A DNA stretch of 64,000 bases from Moritella sp. Urea-trap-13 (GTDB lineage: Bacteria; Pseudomonadota; Gammaproteobacteria; Enterobacterales; Moritellaceae): NCBI RefSeq assembly GCF_002836355.1, contig NZ_PJCA01000031.1, forward strand, positions 248,001 to 312,000, written 5' to 3'. Below are positions 9,861-18,813 of the stretch, piece after piece. Position 1 is the first letter of the stretch; each line of letters opens with the position of its first letter. Made by a program: the position numbers and the translations under genes. The notes below the pieces were generated by a model. The model had not been told where the DNA came from, did no database searches, and worked only from the letters and a program-made list of their open reading frames with translations.

Positions 9861-9868
9861 TTATCGGC
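9861..9868 (-). promoter_or_regulatory. Possible FliA (sigma-28) -10 element
   Basis: On the minus strand the sequence is GCCGATAA, an exact match to the sigma-28 -10 consensus, about 90 bases before the start of chemoreceptor copy 2. The -35 region at the expected spacing (TACGATAT) matches poorly. Chemoreceptor genes are commonly sigma-28 dependent. Confidence 0.4.
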
Positions 9869-10081
9869 TGGAAATTGTAATATCGTATTTTAAGTTATCA
9901 ATGAGTGATGTTTGTCACAAAAATATAACGATTATAACCATTAAGTAATAAACTCTGATACAGACTCGGACGGACTATTATACGATTTAAAGTTTTTATA
10001 CTAATGCGGATTAATACAGAAATGAAGAGTGTGTTGACCCTAAGTAGAGCAAGGGCCAACGTTATTATAAGTGAGAATTTT

Positions 10082-10165
10082 ACTTAAGCTTAAACTGACT
10101 TACGATAGCCATTAAATCAGTATTGTTGTTCGCCAGATCATGCGAACTATTAAGAGTTTTGCGTG
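10082..10165 (-). pseudogene. C-terminal remnant of a third chemoreceptor gene
   Basis: Read on the minus strand, this stretch encodes RKTLNSSHDLANNNTDLMAI then VSQFKLK and a stop. It aligns end to end with the C-termini of the two intact neighbours (EKTMDSTRDLASSNEQLVAI then VGQFKLR and stop). No start or upstream signalling domain is attached, so it is a decayed fragment rather than a gene. It lies in the same orientation directly upstream of copy 2, as expected for a tandem array of three receptors. Confidence 0.8.
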
Positions 10166-10254
10166 TTTTTAAGTGGTGTAAATGCGGCATTAGCGGAATC
10201 TAATGGCTTACCTACAACTTGGCGCTTATATTTTGTATCTGACGTCATTAATCA

Positions 10255-10320
10255 CCACCAATGCTTAAATGTTTGGTTTAATAGCTCTTTATACATGTTT
10301 ATTGAAGGCGCTGTTTTATG
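10255..10320 (-). pseudogene. Possible sensor-domain fragment of the same third receptor
   Basis: The minus strand encodes APSINMYKELLNQTF before a stop. This resembles TIITPMYKDAFTQNL in the dCache domain of copy 2. It lies upstream of the C-terminal remnant in the right order, with the HAMP and signalling regions missing between them. The match is short, so this is tentative. The rest of the 9774-10479 spacer holds nothing else that I recognise. Confidence 0.45.
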
Positions 10321-10479
10321 TCTATATTAAGTTGGTCATGTGGATATTTTCGCTCAATTTGATCTAAATCATAATGAAAGTAAAGCAAGGTAATCTTATT
10401 CGACAGGACTGCTAATACATTATAGGCTGTTGGGCTTTTGAACCTTCATTTCAATCTTCAACTTATGGTCTTCTATTTT

Positions 10480-11157
10480 ATGAAATCTATCTTTAAACCG
10501 CTGTTCTTCGTTTTTGTTTCTTTGTTTGTGCTGGCTGGTTGCAGCGAAGACAATAGTCCAAAGGAAGGCAATGAATACAGTGTTATTCCGACGCAGATGT
10601 CTGATTTGCCCGATGTTGTTGAAATATTCTCTTTGGCGTGCGGCAATTGTAAAAACATGGAAAGCATGATCCCTGCAATTGAAGATATGACTAAAATAGA
10701 TATCGCCAAAACTCACGTAACTTTTAATGAAAGCGCACAACGTTCTGCCTATGTTTATTATGCCGCGGCCATTCAAAATGGCGGTAAACCGAGTCATGAA
10801 ATGATGACTGACTTATTTACTTATACTCAAAGTGGTGCTGGTGCAGATAACCATGACCATGGCGAAGGCCAAGTGGAAGAAGAACCTGTTGCTGCAATGA
10901 CACCTGCAGAGAAAAAAGCAGAGATGATCGCTATTTTTGATAAATACAACATGAAGAGCCCAATCGATTTAAGCGAAGCGCAACATGAGAGTGTTTATCA
11001 ACAAATGGTTAAAGCTGAAACAATCGTGACTAATGCGGACATTGCTTCTGTACCGGCTTTCTTAGTTCAAGGTAAATACTTAGTTAATTCTGCAGCCCAT
11101 AAAACACTAGAAGACTTAGCAGCAACAATCACTTATCTTAACAATTTAGATAAATAA
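10480..11157 (+). CDS. DsbA-like thioredoxin-fold lipoprotein
   Basis: The protein is a 225-residue predicted lipoprotein: a hydrophobic signal followed by the lipobox LAGC with C21 as lipidation site. The thioredoxin-like domain has the redox pair CGNC at 54-57 after an EIFSLA strand, and a likely cis-proline in IASVPAFLV near the C-terminus, as in DsbA. Between the halves is a helical insert with a His/Asp/Glu-rich stretch (NHDHGEGQVEEE) that might bind metal. It probably acts as a thiol oxidoreductase at the periplasmic face; the partner is unknown. I chose ATG 10480, the start of the signal peptide, over earlier in-frame codons (10438, 10465). A terminator follows. Confidence 0.82.
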   Translation: MKSIFKPLFFVFVSLFVLAGCSEDNSPKEGNEYSVIPTQMSDLPDVVEIFSLACGNCKNMESMIPAIEDMTKIDIAKTHVTFNESAQRSAYVYYAAAIQNGGKPSHEMMTDLFTYTQSGAGADNHDHGEGQVEEEPVAAMTPAEKKAEMIAIFDKYNMKSPIDLSEAQHESVYQQMVKAETIVTNADIASVPAFLVQGKYLVNSAAHKTLEDLAATITYLNNLDK

Positions 11158-11214
11158 TTTAGATAAGTCGCTGATATGAAGAAGCGCTAATACATCTATA
11201 GTGTTAATCCTTAA

Positions 11215-11251
11215 AGAGCTGTTGTGAATTATTCACAACAGCTCTTTTTTT
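11215..11251 (+). terminator. Intrinsic terminator after the DsbA-like gene
   Basis: The arms AGAGCTGTTGTGAA and TTCACAACAGCTCT enclose three bases and are followed by a run of T. Confidence 0.92.
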
Positions 11252-11413
11252 ATATCCACTTTCATTCAAAAGTCGATCGTATCGTTTGTGAACTTAAATG
11301 AGGATGTTTGTAGATTGATTGATAAATTATAGGGTTGAAATAGTTGATAACAGTAGACATTACCGCTAATGGATTTTATTATCGCTACAATTTTCGATAA
11401 AGAAGTATACATA

Positions 11414-12253
11414 ATGACATTAGCAGCAATTGATTACCGCGCTGAAAATAGCGCTGAAGCGTTTGTAAAATCGCTTCGTGAAACTGGTTTTGGTGTATTA
11501 ACTAATCACCCGATTAATCCAGAATTAGTGCAAACCATTTACACTGAATGGCAAGCATTCTTTGAAACGGAAGAAAAACACGGATTTTTGTTCAAACCTG
11601 AAACGCAAGATGGCTTCTTTCCTGCGACAGTGTCTGAAACAGCAAAAGGTCACAGTGTTAAAGATATTAAAGAGTATTTCCATGTATACACTTGGGGACG
11701 TATCCCTGAGTCATTAAAAGAAAATATTCTCGCGTATTACGAGCAAGCTAATGCACTTGCTGCTGAGCTACTTGACTGGGTTGAAGAATTCTCTCCAGCG
11801 GATGTATCAGCAAACTACAGCATGCCACTATCAAAGATGGTTGAAGCAAGCACGCGTACACTATTACGTGTTTTACATTACCCGCCAATGACAGGTAATG
11901 AAGAAGTAGGGGCTATCCGTGCTGCTGCTCATGAAGACATTAATATGCTTACAGTACTTCCTGCGGCTAACGAACCTGGCTTACAAGTACTTAAGCAAGA
12001 TGGTACTTGGTTAGACGTACCAAGTGATTTTGGTAACATCATTATTAATATTGGTGACATGCTGCAAGAAGCGTCTGGTGGTTATTTCCCATCAACAACA
12101 CACCGTGTTATTAATCCTAAAGGTGCTGATATGACGAAAGCGCGTGTATCATTACCGCTATTCTTGCACCCTAAAGCAGAAGTTGTATTATCAGAGCGTT
12201 ATACTGCCGATGAGTATTTAATGGAACGATTACGTGAGTTAGGTGTTCTTTAA
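11414..12253 (+). CDS. 2-oxoglutarate/Fe(II)-dependent oxygenase, isopenicillin N synthase-like
   Basis: This 279-residue cytoplasmic enzyme has the double-stranded beta-helix oxygenase fold. The N-terminal segment RETGFGVLTNHPI is the usual DIOX_N signature. The iron triad is visible as H173 and D175 (AHEDINM) and H230 (STTHRV), with R244-x-S246 (RVSLPLF) to bind 2-oxoglutarate. The substrate cannot be predicted; such proteins act on amino acids, small metabolites or plant-type compounds. ATG 11414, with AAAGAAG upstream, is preferred over ATG 11369. The gene has its own terminator and no operon partner, so context gives no help. Confidence 0.85.
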   Translation: MTLAAIDYRAENSAEAFVKSLRETGFGVLTNHPINPELVQTIYTEWQAFFETEEKHGFLFKPETQDGFFPATVSETAKGHSVKDIKEYFHVYTWGRIPESLKENILAYYEQANALAAELLDWVEEFSPADVSANYSMPLSKMVEASTRTLLRVLHYPPMTGNEEVGAIRAAAHEDINMLTVLPAANEPGLQVLKQDGTWLDVPSDFGNIIINIGDMLQEASGGYFPSTTHRVINPKGADMTKARVSLPLFLHPKAEVVLSERYTADEYLMERLRELGVL

Positions 12254-12283
12254 TTCGGTAAGACTTAATGTAGAAACTATAAA

Positions 12284-12307
12284 CCAACTCATTGAGTTGG
12301 TTTTTTT
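12284..12307 (+). terminator. Intrinsic terminator after the oxygenase gene
   Basis: The stem CCAACTC-ATT-GAGTTGG is followed directly by seven or more T. Confidence 0.88.
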
Positions 12308-12338
12308 ATGCGTTTATATCGAGGTTAAGTTTTAGGTA

Positions 12339-12367
12339 CAAAAAAACCAGCACCGGAGTGCTGGTTG
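12339..12367 (-). terminator. Intrinsic terminator of the lipase gene (minus strand)
   Basis: On the minus strand AACCAGCAC and GTGCTGGTT form a stem with a CCG-type loop, followed by a long T run. It lies about 60 bases beyond the lipase stop codon. Confidence 0.85.
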
Positions 12368-12386
12368 TTAAATTATTGCTTTTAAT

Positions 12387-12423
12387 TGTACATATTAAAT
12401 GTACATATTAAATGTACATATTA
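12387..12423. repeat. Three tandem 13-bp repeats
   Basis: The unit TGTACATATTAAA occurs twice and then once more without its last two bases. It lies between the lipase stop and its terminator. Each unit contains the palindrome TGTACA. Confidence 0.85.
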
Positions 12424-12429
12424 TGATGG

Positions 12430-14958
12430 TTAAAGCGGGCATGTAGTATTAATCACATCATTAGAATTATCAATAACGATAGTTCCAGATGCTGCAAACT
12501 TCACAACTTGACTTTGCATTTCAGCAGTCGCATAAGCAGCTTGTTCTGTTGTTGCGCCAGCTGCAGACTTTGTACTAATTAATGAACTGTGATGACCGTT
12601 TTTAAACCTTACAGCACCCCGAGTAGCTGTTGTAGCTGTTACACAAGGTAAACCTAGATTCGCGATTAAGCGTTCAGTACCTGTTACTGGTATTGCACCA
12701 AAATTGGGTAGGGTTTGATCCGATTTATTAGTGGCGTTTATATCATAAGCAGGTTGACCTGCTTCAGTGAGGGTGTAAATGTCACCATCAAATCCATCAC
12801 CCACAACTTCGATTACATGCAACGCTGGTGTGTTTACCACTAATGTTGAAGCCATGTTAATAGGGTCAATAGGATCAACCAGCGTTTGTATAGCAAATTT
12901 AAGACTTGGCTCTAAAGTATCGATAGCAATCTGTAAATATTCAGCATAAGTCGATGAACCAGGTGTCGGTTTTTCAACATTTTTCCCTTCAGCTACGACT
13001 GCAACTAAACCATCAAGAACCGCAGGTCTAAACGACGGGCTTTCAGCAAAGGCCCAGGCTAAACCACTTGTTGGAGCAACCAATGACGCTTTGGTTACGT
13101 TGAATGTTGTGTTTGAAACACGATTAGCATAAGTGGTAAAAGAAGCGGCTGTAATAGCACCGAGGCTTAAACCATGCACAGTGACTTTGTCTGTATCGAA
13201 CAATTGACTGCCGCCGATAGGATCGATGAAATTACCAAGCTGAGCGCGTAATGTGAGTAGGTCTACAATGGCTTGACGGAAGTTATCACGCACCGTTAAA
13301 CCGCTATTGATATTAACAAAGGCTAATGGACTACCCTTAGCATACGATGCCGCAATGATTGGTAATAGACTGTCTTGGAGTAGAACTGCACCAGCAGCGT
13401 CTGTTGCACTGATTTCATATACACCATCAGTACCGACGTTTAAACCACGGCTACCGTGTAATGGCATATCAATAGCAATAGTGGCAATACCCGCCTGCGC
13501 AAATGCATCAGCCGTTGCTAGCGTTGTCTCTTTTAATGTGCCGAGTCCATGAATAGAAATATTAACTGGATAAGGAGCACTTGCTGATTTAGGTAACGTA
13601 ATTTGTATATCTATATTTTGTGTAACAGGAGCTTGTAGTGAGCCTGCAGCTGGTAATGGGTTAAATCGAGTAAGATGTTTGAAAGGGTCGATACTGTCGC
13701 CAGCTTTTGCACCTGTATCATATTTGATATCACAGTAAGGTAATAACTGTGCTACAGCAGTCGGGTTGGTTTTGATACCAGCTACAATTGCGCCGACAGC
13801 CGCTGCATCCATTGAATTTAGTCCAGCGATAGGACAAGCGGCTATTTGCCCGACTAAACCTGCGCCTGATAATGGCATGATGTCGGTGTCATCATAAGGT
13901 GTTCCTAAAGCTACCCCCACGGCTGCAATACTGCTCCCCGCAGCCTGCCAATAACTATCTGATGATGTTTTTGAGAGGTAATACGGGAGAGTAGCAGACG
14001 CACTATATACATCTCCTGAAGAAGGGATACTGACATTTGCAGTAGGAGTATCATAGCCTTTATCGACAGGCGTGAAAGTAAAAGTGGCATTAGCAGCTGA
14101 CGTGATCTGGCTCTGTACGGTATCAATAACATCAAATACTGATTGTGTGGTGAATACACCAGCGTGCGTTACTGTACTTGCATCAATACCAAATGCAGGA
14201 ATAAAACTATCATAGTGATTAACTAATTTTTGTAATCCCACAGCAGATACATCGGCCGGATTCGAGGGATCACCGATAGGATTTTCTGCGTAGTCTTTTT
14301 TCAGCAGTTGATAGGTAACACTGCCGTTAACGGATTCGCCTTCACTATCTTTAATTAAATTTGTTGTTAAATACATGTAACTTGCTTTTGCAGCAAACGG
14401 TTTTAATGGTACTACAGCTATAGAGTTTCCATTAACAGTGGTTATAAAGTCAGTACCATAAGATAATTCGGTTCCAAATCCGTCAAGTACGCAAACTGTT
14501 AATGAGTCTTGGAGTTTACAATTCGCATTATCAGAGGCTGATAGAGGACCACCAAGTGAAACTTTAAGAATTCGCACAGCACCAGGTTGTTCGATGCTTG
14601 AAACATCTAACGTACGATCTTCGTATAAATCAACACCAATAACGATAGGATGAGTTGTTGACCAGCCGTCAAGTGCACCAATGGCATACGTACTATCAGC
14701 ATAAGTCATTGTTGTACCAGCAGCCGAAGCTACTTTGATTGCGGCTAATTCATCTGGTAGTTCTAATGTACCGTCGGTAGTGCCGCTAAATAGTAAATCA
14801 TTAGGTAAAGACACAATTCCATCTGCTGGACTAAACTGTATACGGCTACTTGTGTACAGTTTATTTTCTTTAACGTCTAATACTTCAGTATCCGAATCAC
14901 AAGCAGTGAGAGCAAAGCTTGAGATGATCAATGAGGCAAGTATTTTTTTTCGTGGCAT
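12430..14958 (-). CDS. VolA/Pla-1 family lipoprotein lipase (lysophospholipase)
   Basis: This is an 842-residue predicted lipoprotein. The signal peptide MPRKKILASLIISSFAL ends in a lipobox TAC, followed by DSDTE. The N-terminal domain carries the FSPADGIVSLPNDLLF segment usual in the VolA/Pla-1/cef family. The C-terminal alpha/beta hydrolase has the oxyanion segment ISIHGLGT and the nucleophile elbow HGLSLG near residue 595. Family members are surface-exposed lipases; VolA of Vibrio cleaves lysophosphatidylcholine so that the fatty acid can be imported. I chose ATG 14958 because it begins the signal peptide; ATG 14988 would add ten unlikely residues. The gene is monocistronic with its own terminator. 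Confidence 0.88.
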   Translation of the reverse strand: MPRKKILASLIISSFALTACDSDTEVLDVKENKLYTSSRIQFSPADGIVSLPNDLLFSGTTDGTLELPDELAAIKVASAAGTTMTYADSTYAIGALDGWSTTHPIVIGVDLYEDRTLDVSSIEQPGAVRILKVSLGGPLSASDNANCKLQDSLTVCVLDGFGTELSYGTDFITTVNGNSIAVVPLKPFAAKASYMYLTTNLIKDSEGESVNGSVTYQLLKKDYAENPIGDPSNPADVSAVGLQKLVNHYDSFIPAFGIDASTVTHAGVFTTQSVFDVIDTVQSQITSAANATFTFTPVDKGYDTPTANVSIPSSGDVYSASATLPYYLSKTSSDSYWQAAGSSIAAVGVALGTPYDDTDIMPLSGAGLVGQIAACPIAGLNSMDAAAVGAIVAGIKTNPTAVAQLLPYCDIKYDTGAKAGDSIDPFKHLTRFNPLPAAGSLQAPVTQNIDIQITLPKSASAPYPVNISIHGLGTLKETTLATADAFAQAGIATIAIDMPLHGSRGLNVGTDGVYEISATDAAGAVLLQDSLLPIIAASYAKGSPLAFVNINSGLTVRDNFRQAIVDLLTLRAQLGNFIDPIGGSQLFDTDKVTVHGLSLGAITAASFTTYANRVSNTTFNVTKASLVAPTSGLAWAFAESPSFRPAVLDGLVAVVAEGKNVEKPTPGSSTYAEYLQIAIDTLEPSLKFAIQTLVDPIDPINMASTLVVNTPALHVIEVVGDGFDGDIYTLTEAGQPAYDINATNKSDQTLPNFGAIPVTGTERLIANLGLPCVTATTATRGAVRFKNGHHSSLISTKSAAGATTEQAAYATAEMQSQVVKFAASGTIVIDNSNDVINTTCPL

Positions 14959-15421
14959 CCTGTCCAACCTTGTTTTTATAATCAACATAAAGAGACAACA
15001 TTATAGAAATAGCAAGGCGGTCGTGTACATACAAAGTGAACACCTTGTTTCGTTTATGTTAACTGATTGGCGTAAAATACCATGAATGCTAGCTTTTATG
15101 TGATCTAGCTCATGATAACGCTAGACGAAAGTAGCAGGTATTATCTCATTATTATGTGCTTATGATGATAACATTAGCGAAATCATGCATATTTTATAAC
15201 TAGTTAAGGGTAGATATAATACTTAGTGCTAAACCGGTTTAATCACAATTTTATCCTAAGGGGTCGGATGAGTGGAGTAATTTGAGCAACCAATGATGGT
15301 ATTAACTTCTTGTTATAAATATATATACTGTTAAAAGCGCATTTATGCGCTTTTTTTGTTCTCAATTTTATGTTTTTTTGACTAAACTCACTGTATTAAT
15401 AGCCTTGAAAGGTAGTGGTAA
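14959..15421. other. Divergent spacer between lipase and diguanylate cyclase genes
   Basis: The spacer must hold the promoters of both flanking genes. It also contains a plus-strand intrinsic terminator (15333-15357) with no open reading frame before it. That raises the possibility of a short non-coding transcript beginning somewhere in about 15100-15290. I could not identify its promoter with confidence. Confidence 0.5.
15333..15357 (+). terminator. Orphan intrinsic terminator
   Basis: AAAAGCGCAT and ATGCGCTTTT form a stem followed by T7. No plus-strand coding gene ends here, so it may close an unannotated small RNA or insulate the cyclase gene. Confidence 0.8.
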
Positions 15422-16417
15422 ATGCGAAACGCGGTTAATAGTTGTGCACATGAATGGTTCATCTCATTAACCGAATCGGAAGATGAAGCACAACTTGACG
15501 TAAGGCTTATTATCTCGTTACAAGCTATTTTAAAAACGCAGAAAATTGCCGTATTTGCCAGAGAAAATGCCCTCGAAGAACAGAACATTAGCTTAATTTC
15601 TGATAACTTAACCCAGCAAGATTTTACGCCTGAAACTGTTGATGCACTGTATCTTAAAGTACAAGATAACAAGATCCATTGCGTTGAACAGCAGCAGGCA
15701 AGGGTGAGTTATATCCCCATTTGTCACTGTGATACTGTCATTGGCTTTGTCGTCGCTGTCCATATGCAGTGCGAGACGTTAGATACTAAACAATTTATGA
15801 CTGCCGCCAATGTCCTGCATATTTATGCTAACCAACGTCATGTATTGTTTAAAAATAGGCTTGATCCATTGACTGAACTACTCAACCGACAAACCTTTGA
15901 GACTAAGTTGATGGAAGTGATCACTGGTCATGATCATAATGAACGTCGTGATCACACCGAGAAGCAGTGTTCTTGGTATTTGGCTATGCTAGATATAGAT
16001 AATTTTAAGCAAGTGAATGACCAATTTGGCCATATCATTGGTGATGAAGCGTTAATCTTAATCGCGCGGTTAATTAAAACCAATTTCCGTAATCAAGATT
16101 ATATTTTCCGCTATGGCGGTGAAGAATTTGCAGTATTGTTTAAATGTGCAGAAGAAGATACCGGAGTATTAATATTAGAACGTTTAAGAAAGACGATTGC
16201 GCAGCATATCTTCACGCAAGTAGGCACGATAACCATCAGTATTGGTTTTACAGAACTAGCAAGTAGCAGTATTTTATCTACACTTGTACAGCATGCTGAT
16301 TTAGCCTTGTATGAGTCAAAACGAACAGGGCGAAATAAGGTGACAAACTTTAGGCAAATTAAACATTTACATAATTCAGGGCAGGTAGTTGAGCATGAAC
16401 ACGAATTGTTTAAATAA
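15422..16417 (+). CDS. Diguanylate cyclase (GGDEF)
   Basis: The protein has 331 residues: an N-terminal GAF-like sensor region (about 1-140) without membrane segments, then a GGDEF domain. The signature is GGEEF at 232-236, an active variant, preceded by an inhibitory I-site R223-x-x-D226 at the canonical five-residue distance. LDPLTELLNR and DIDNFKQVND are typical early GGDEF motifs. It is expected to be soluble and to make c-di-GMP with product inhibition. A His-rich stretch GHDHNERRDHTEK inside the domain (about 169-181) is a small insertion relative to minimal GGDEF domains. It is a single gene, convergent with cdd. Confidence 0.93.
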   Translation: MRNAVNSCAHEWFISLTESEDEAQLDVRLIISLQAILKTQKIAVFARENALEEQNISLISDNLTQQDFTPETVDALYLKVQDNKIHCVEQQQARVSYIPICHCDTVIGFVVAVHMQCETLDTKQFMTAANVLHIYANQRHVLFKNRLDPLTELLNRQTFETKLMEVITGHDHNERRDHTEKQCSWYLAMLDIDNFKQVNDQFGHIIGDEALILIARLIKTNFRNQDYIFRYGGEEFAVLFKCAEEDTGVLILERLRKTIAQHIFTQVGTITISIGFTELASSSILSTLVQHADLALYESKRTGRNKVTNFRQIKHLHNSGQVVEHEHELFK

Positions 16418-16433
16418 AGCTTAAATTAAAAGA

Positions 16434-16476
16434 AAGCATCGGTTAATTATGTGTATACAGTAATCAACGGATGCTT
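16434..16476. terminator. Hairpin between the cyclase gene and cdd (probably bidirectional)
   Basis: The arms at 16434-16449 and 16461-16476 (AAGCATC...GATGCTT) pair with two mismatches. On the minus strand the stem is followed by a T-rich tract, which suits the end of cdd. The plus-strand tail is weaker. Confidence 0.65.
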
Positions 16477-16498
16477 CTGATTTTCATATTAATTTCAT

Positions 16499-17392
16499 TT
16501 AGTTGGCATATATATGCTGGTAATTGTTAATACCTATTTCTGATACCAGCACTTGTGTCGCTTGTGCATGGCTCATCTTAGTCTCTGCTTTTTCAACCAA
16601 GATCATTGCCTCTATATCAGTTAATGCAAACCCTGCTAAATTTAAATTAATCAATACTGATTGCAGTGGTGATAATGACGGATTAAAGGCAGCATTTTCA
16701 ATATAACGACCAGCGATGACAGTACCCGTTGTTGTTTTTAATGCAATACCGGCATGGCAGTGGCTGTAAGGTGCATAGCTGGTATTTGCAGCTTGTAGTG
16801 CAGCTTGTACTAGCGATGAAGCGTTTTCTTGCTGCAAGGTTAAATTAACTGGTTTAGCGGCTAATAGCGATTCGTTAATACCGAGATCAATTGGACCGAA
16901 AGAATCGGGCAGTAAGGTCGCGAGCGTTTTAACACCTGTTGCTTTTAAGTTGACACTTAACGTTGGTGCACAGTGTAACTCATTCATAAATTGACGGCAG
17001 TGACCACAAGGGCTGTCGGTAACCGTAATATCTAAAATAGATGATTCATGATGACTAAAGGCATTATTAATAGCGGCTTGTTCAGCATGAACACTGTTGA
17101 ATAATGCTTGATGTGTAAATTCGTAATTGGCACCAAAGTAGAGGTTTCCCGATCCTGCTCGTGCTATTGCGCCGACGTTAAAATCAGAAATTGGGGCAAC
17201 AGAGTAGGCTGCAGCTAACGGTAATAAACTGAGTAGTAATTCAGGTGTTTCTAGTGCGGAATGCAGCTGTAATAGGTCGACATCGTCAGCATTAATAACA
17301 CCCTTAAAATCAGCACGGCTGATAATAGGTAGCACATGGCTTTGAAGAGATTCAGGTAAGCACGAAAGTGCAGTAAGAAGGTTTGCTTTCAT
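16499..17392 (-). CDS. cdd: Cytidine deaminase
   Basis: This 297-residue homodimeric zinc enzyme of the Escherichia coli type has a catalytic and a vestigial domain. It deaminates cytidine and deoxycytidine to uridine and deoxyuridine. With the start at 17392 the active site falls at H102-A-E104 and C129-x-x-C132, the same numbering as the E. coli enzyme as I know it, which supports this start over the upstream in-frame codon at 17458. AAGG precedes the ATG. It is followed by rlmI and metG on the same strand, with a hairpin between rlmI and metG. Pyrimidine salvage is also represented nearby by udk and dcd. Confidence 0.95.
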   Translation of the reverse strand: MKANLLTALSCLPESLQSHVLPIISRADFKGVINADDVDLLQLHSALETPELLLSLLPLAAAYSVAPISDFNVGAIARAGSGNLYFGANYEFTHQALFNSVHAEQAAINNAFSHHESSILDITVTDSPCGHCRQFMNELHCAPTLSVNLKATGVKTLATLLPDSFGPIDLGINESLLAAKPVNLTLQQENASSLVQAALQAANTSYAPYSHCHAGIALKTTTGTVIAGRYIENAAFNPSLSPLQSVLINLNLAGFALTDIEAMILVEKAETKMSHAQATQVLVSEIGINNYQHIYAN

Positions 17393-17493
17393 AAAATTGG
17401 CCTTGTTAAAAGTGGCACTGAATAGAGAATTAAATTCTATCTGAGTACCACTTTGCAACTAAAACCGACTTATTACAAGGATAAAGCTCTCAA

Positions 17494-18684
17494 TTATAGA
17501 ACTTTTAGTACTAAACCGTTTAGATAATAACCTTCTGGATAGAAGCTAGCCGTTGGGTGATCACCTGCTTGTGATAAACGCTCTACGATGTAAGCGTCAC
17601 GGCCTGCATCTAGCGCTGCATCTGCAACGATTTTTTGGAATAAACCATCTTCCATTAGGCCTGAACATGAGAATGTTAACAGTGTGCCACCAGGCTTAAG
17701 TACTTGCATAGCTACGAAGTTAATGTCTTTATAACCACGACAAGCACCTTTCATTTGCGCTTTACTTTCTGCAAATTTAGGCGGATCAAGAATGATCGTA
17801 TCAAACGTACGACCTTCTTCACGGTATTGGCGTAAAATTTTGAATACGTCAGCACGTTCGAAAGAAGCGTTTGATAGATCTAGGTCATTGTGCTCTAAAT
17901 TACGTTTTGCAATATCTAGCGCAGGTTGTGACAAATCTACGTTAGTAATTGATTTCGCGCCAGCTTGCAGTGCGTAAACACCGAAACCACCTGTGTAGCT
18001 GAAGCAGTTAAGTACGTCTTTGCCTTTTGCATATTTTGCAGCAGCTTTACGGTTGTCACGTTGATCAAGATAGAAACCAGTTTTGTGGCCACCTTTAATA
18101 TCAACTTCAATTTTGATACCGTTTTCTTCGATAATCACAGTTTCAGGTGGCTCTTCGCCTTTAAGAACGCCTTTAACTAGTTCTAGACCTTCTTTTTTAC
18201 GTACAGCTACATCTGAACGTTCATAAATGCTGCATTCAGGGTAAAGTACGCTTAATGCTGCAACTAGTGTATCACGGTGAAAATCAGCACCTGCTGATAA
18301 TAGCTGACATACTAAGAAATCGTTATAACGGTCGATCGTGATACCTGGAAGGCTATCTGATTCGGCTGCGATTAAACGGTAACCAGTTAAGCCTTTTTGT
18401 TCGATTAACTCATCACGTAGCGATTGTGCTTGCTTGATGCGTTTTTCAAAAAATGCTTGATCGATTGCTACGCTACGGTCGTAATCCCATACGCGTACAC
18501 GAATTTGAGATTCAGGTGAATAGCTACCAGATGCTAGCCATTCGCCGCCCGCACTCATGATGTCCACAGTTTCACCAACTGCTGGTTCGCCTTTTACTTT
18601 CTGTACTGCGCCAGAGAAGATCCACGGGTGTTTACGTTTAAGTGCTTTTTCTTTGCCTTTAGCAAGGATAATTTGAGCTGTCAT
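17494..18684 (-). CDS. rlmI: 23S rRNA m5C1962 methyltransferase
   Basis: The protein has 396 residues, the same length as E. coli RlmI. It has an N-terminal PUA domain ([29 protein letters not shown]) and a C-terminal Rossmann methyltransferase with the SAM-binding [10 protein letters not shown], the LDPPKFA motif and the FSCSG segment with the catalytic cysteine. It methylates C1962 of 23S rRNA. It lies upstream of cdd on the same strand with a gap of about 100 bases; co-transcription is possible. Confidence 0.95.
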   Translation of the reverse strand: MTAQIILAKGKEKALKRKHPWIFSGAVQKVKGEPAVGETVDIMSAGGEWLASGSYSPESQIRVRVWDYDRSVAIDQAFFEKRIKQAQSLRDELIEQKGLTGYRLIAAESDSLPGITIDRYNDFLVCQLLSAGADFHRDTLVAALSVLYPECSIYERSDVAVRKKEGLELVKGVLKGEEPPETVIIEENGIKIEVDIKGGHKTGFYLDQRDNRKAAAKYAKGKDVLNCFSYTGGFGVYALQAGAKSITNVDLSQPALDIAKRNLEHNDLDLSNASFERADVFKILRQYREEGRTFDTIILDPPKFAESKAQMKGACRGYKDINFVAMQVLKPGGTLLTFSCSGLMEDGLFQKIVADAALDAGRDAYIVERLSQAGDHPTASFYPEGYYLNGLVLKVL

Positions 18685-18738
18685 TTAAATCTCTTTTCGT
18701 TTTAATATTTATATATAAACTATACGTTATATAACAGT

Positions 18739-18763
18739 AAAGGGACTCAGTGTGAGTCCCTTT
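18739..18763 (-). terminator. Terminator-like hairpin after metG
   Basis: AAAGGGACTCA and TGAGTCCCTTT form an 11-bp perfect stem with a 3-base loop just beyond the metG stop. The tail on the minus strand (TTTACTG) is only moderately T-rich. Confidence 0.65.
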
Positions 18764-18813
18764 AAAAGTCAGTTGGAAAATAGCTTAAATAGCCATTCGA
18801 TAACTGAGCTTAA

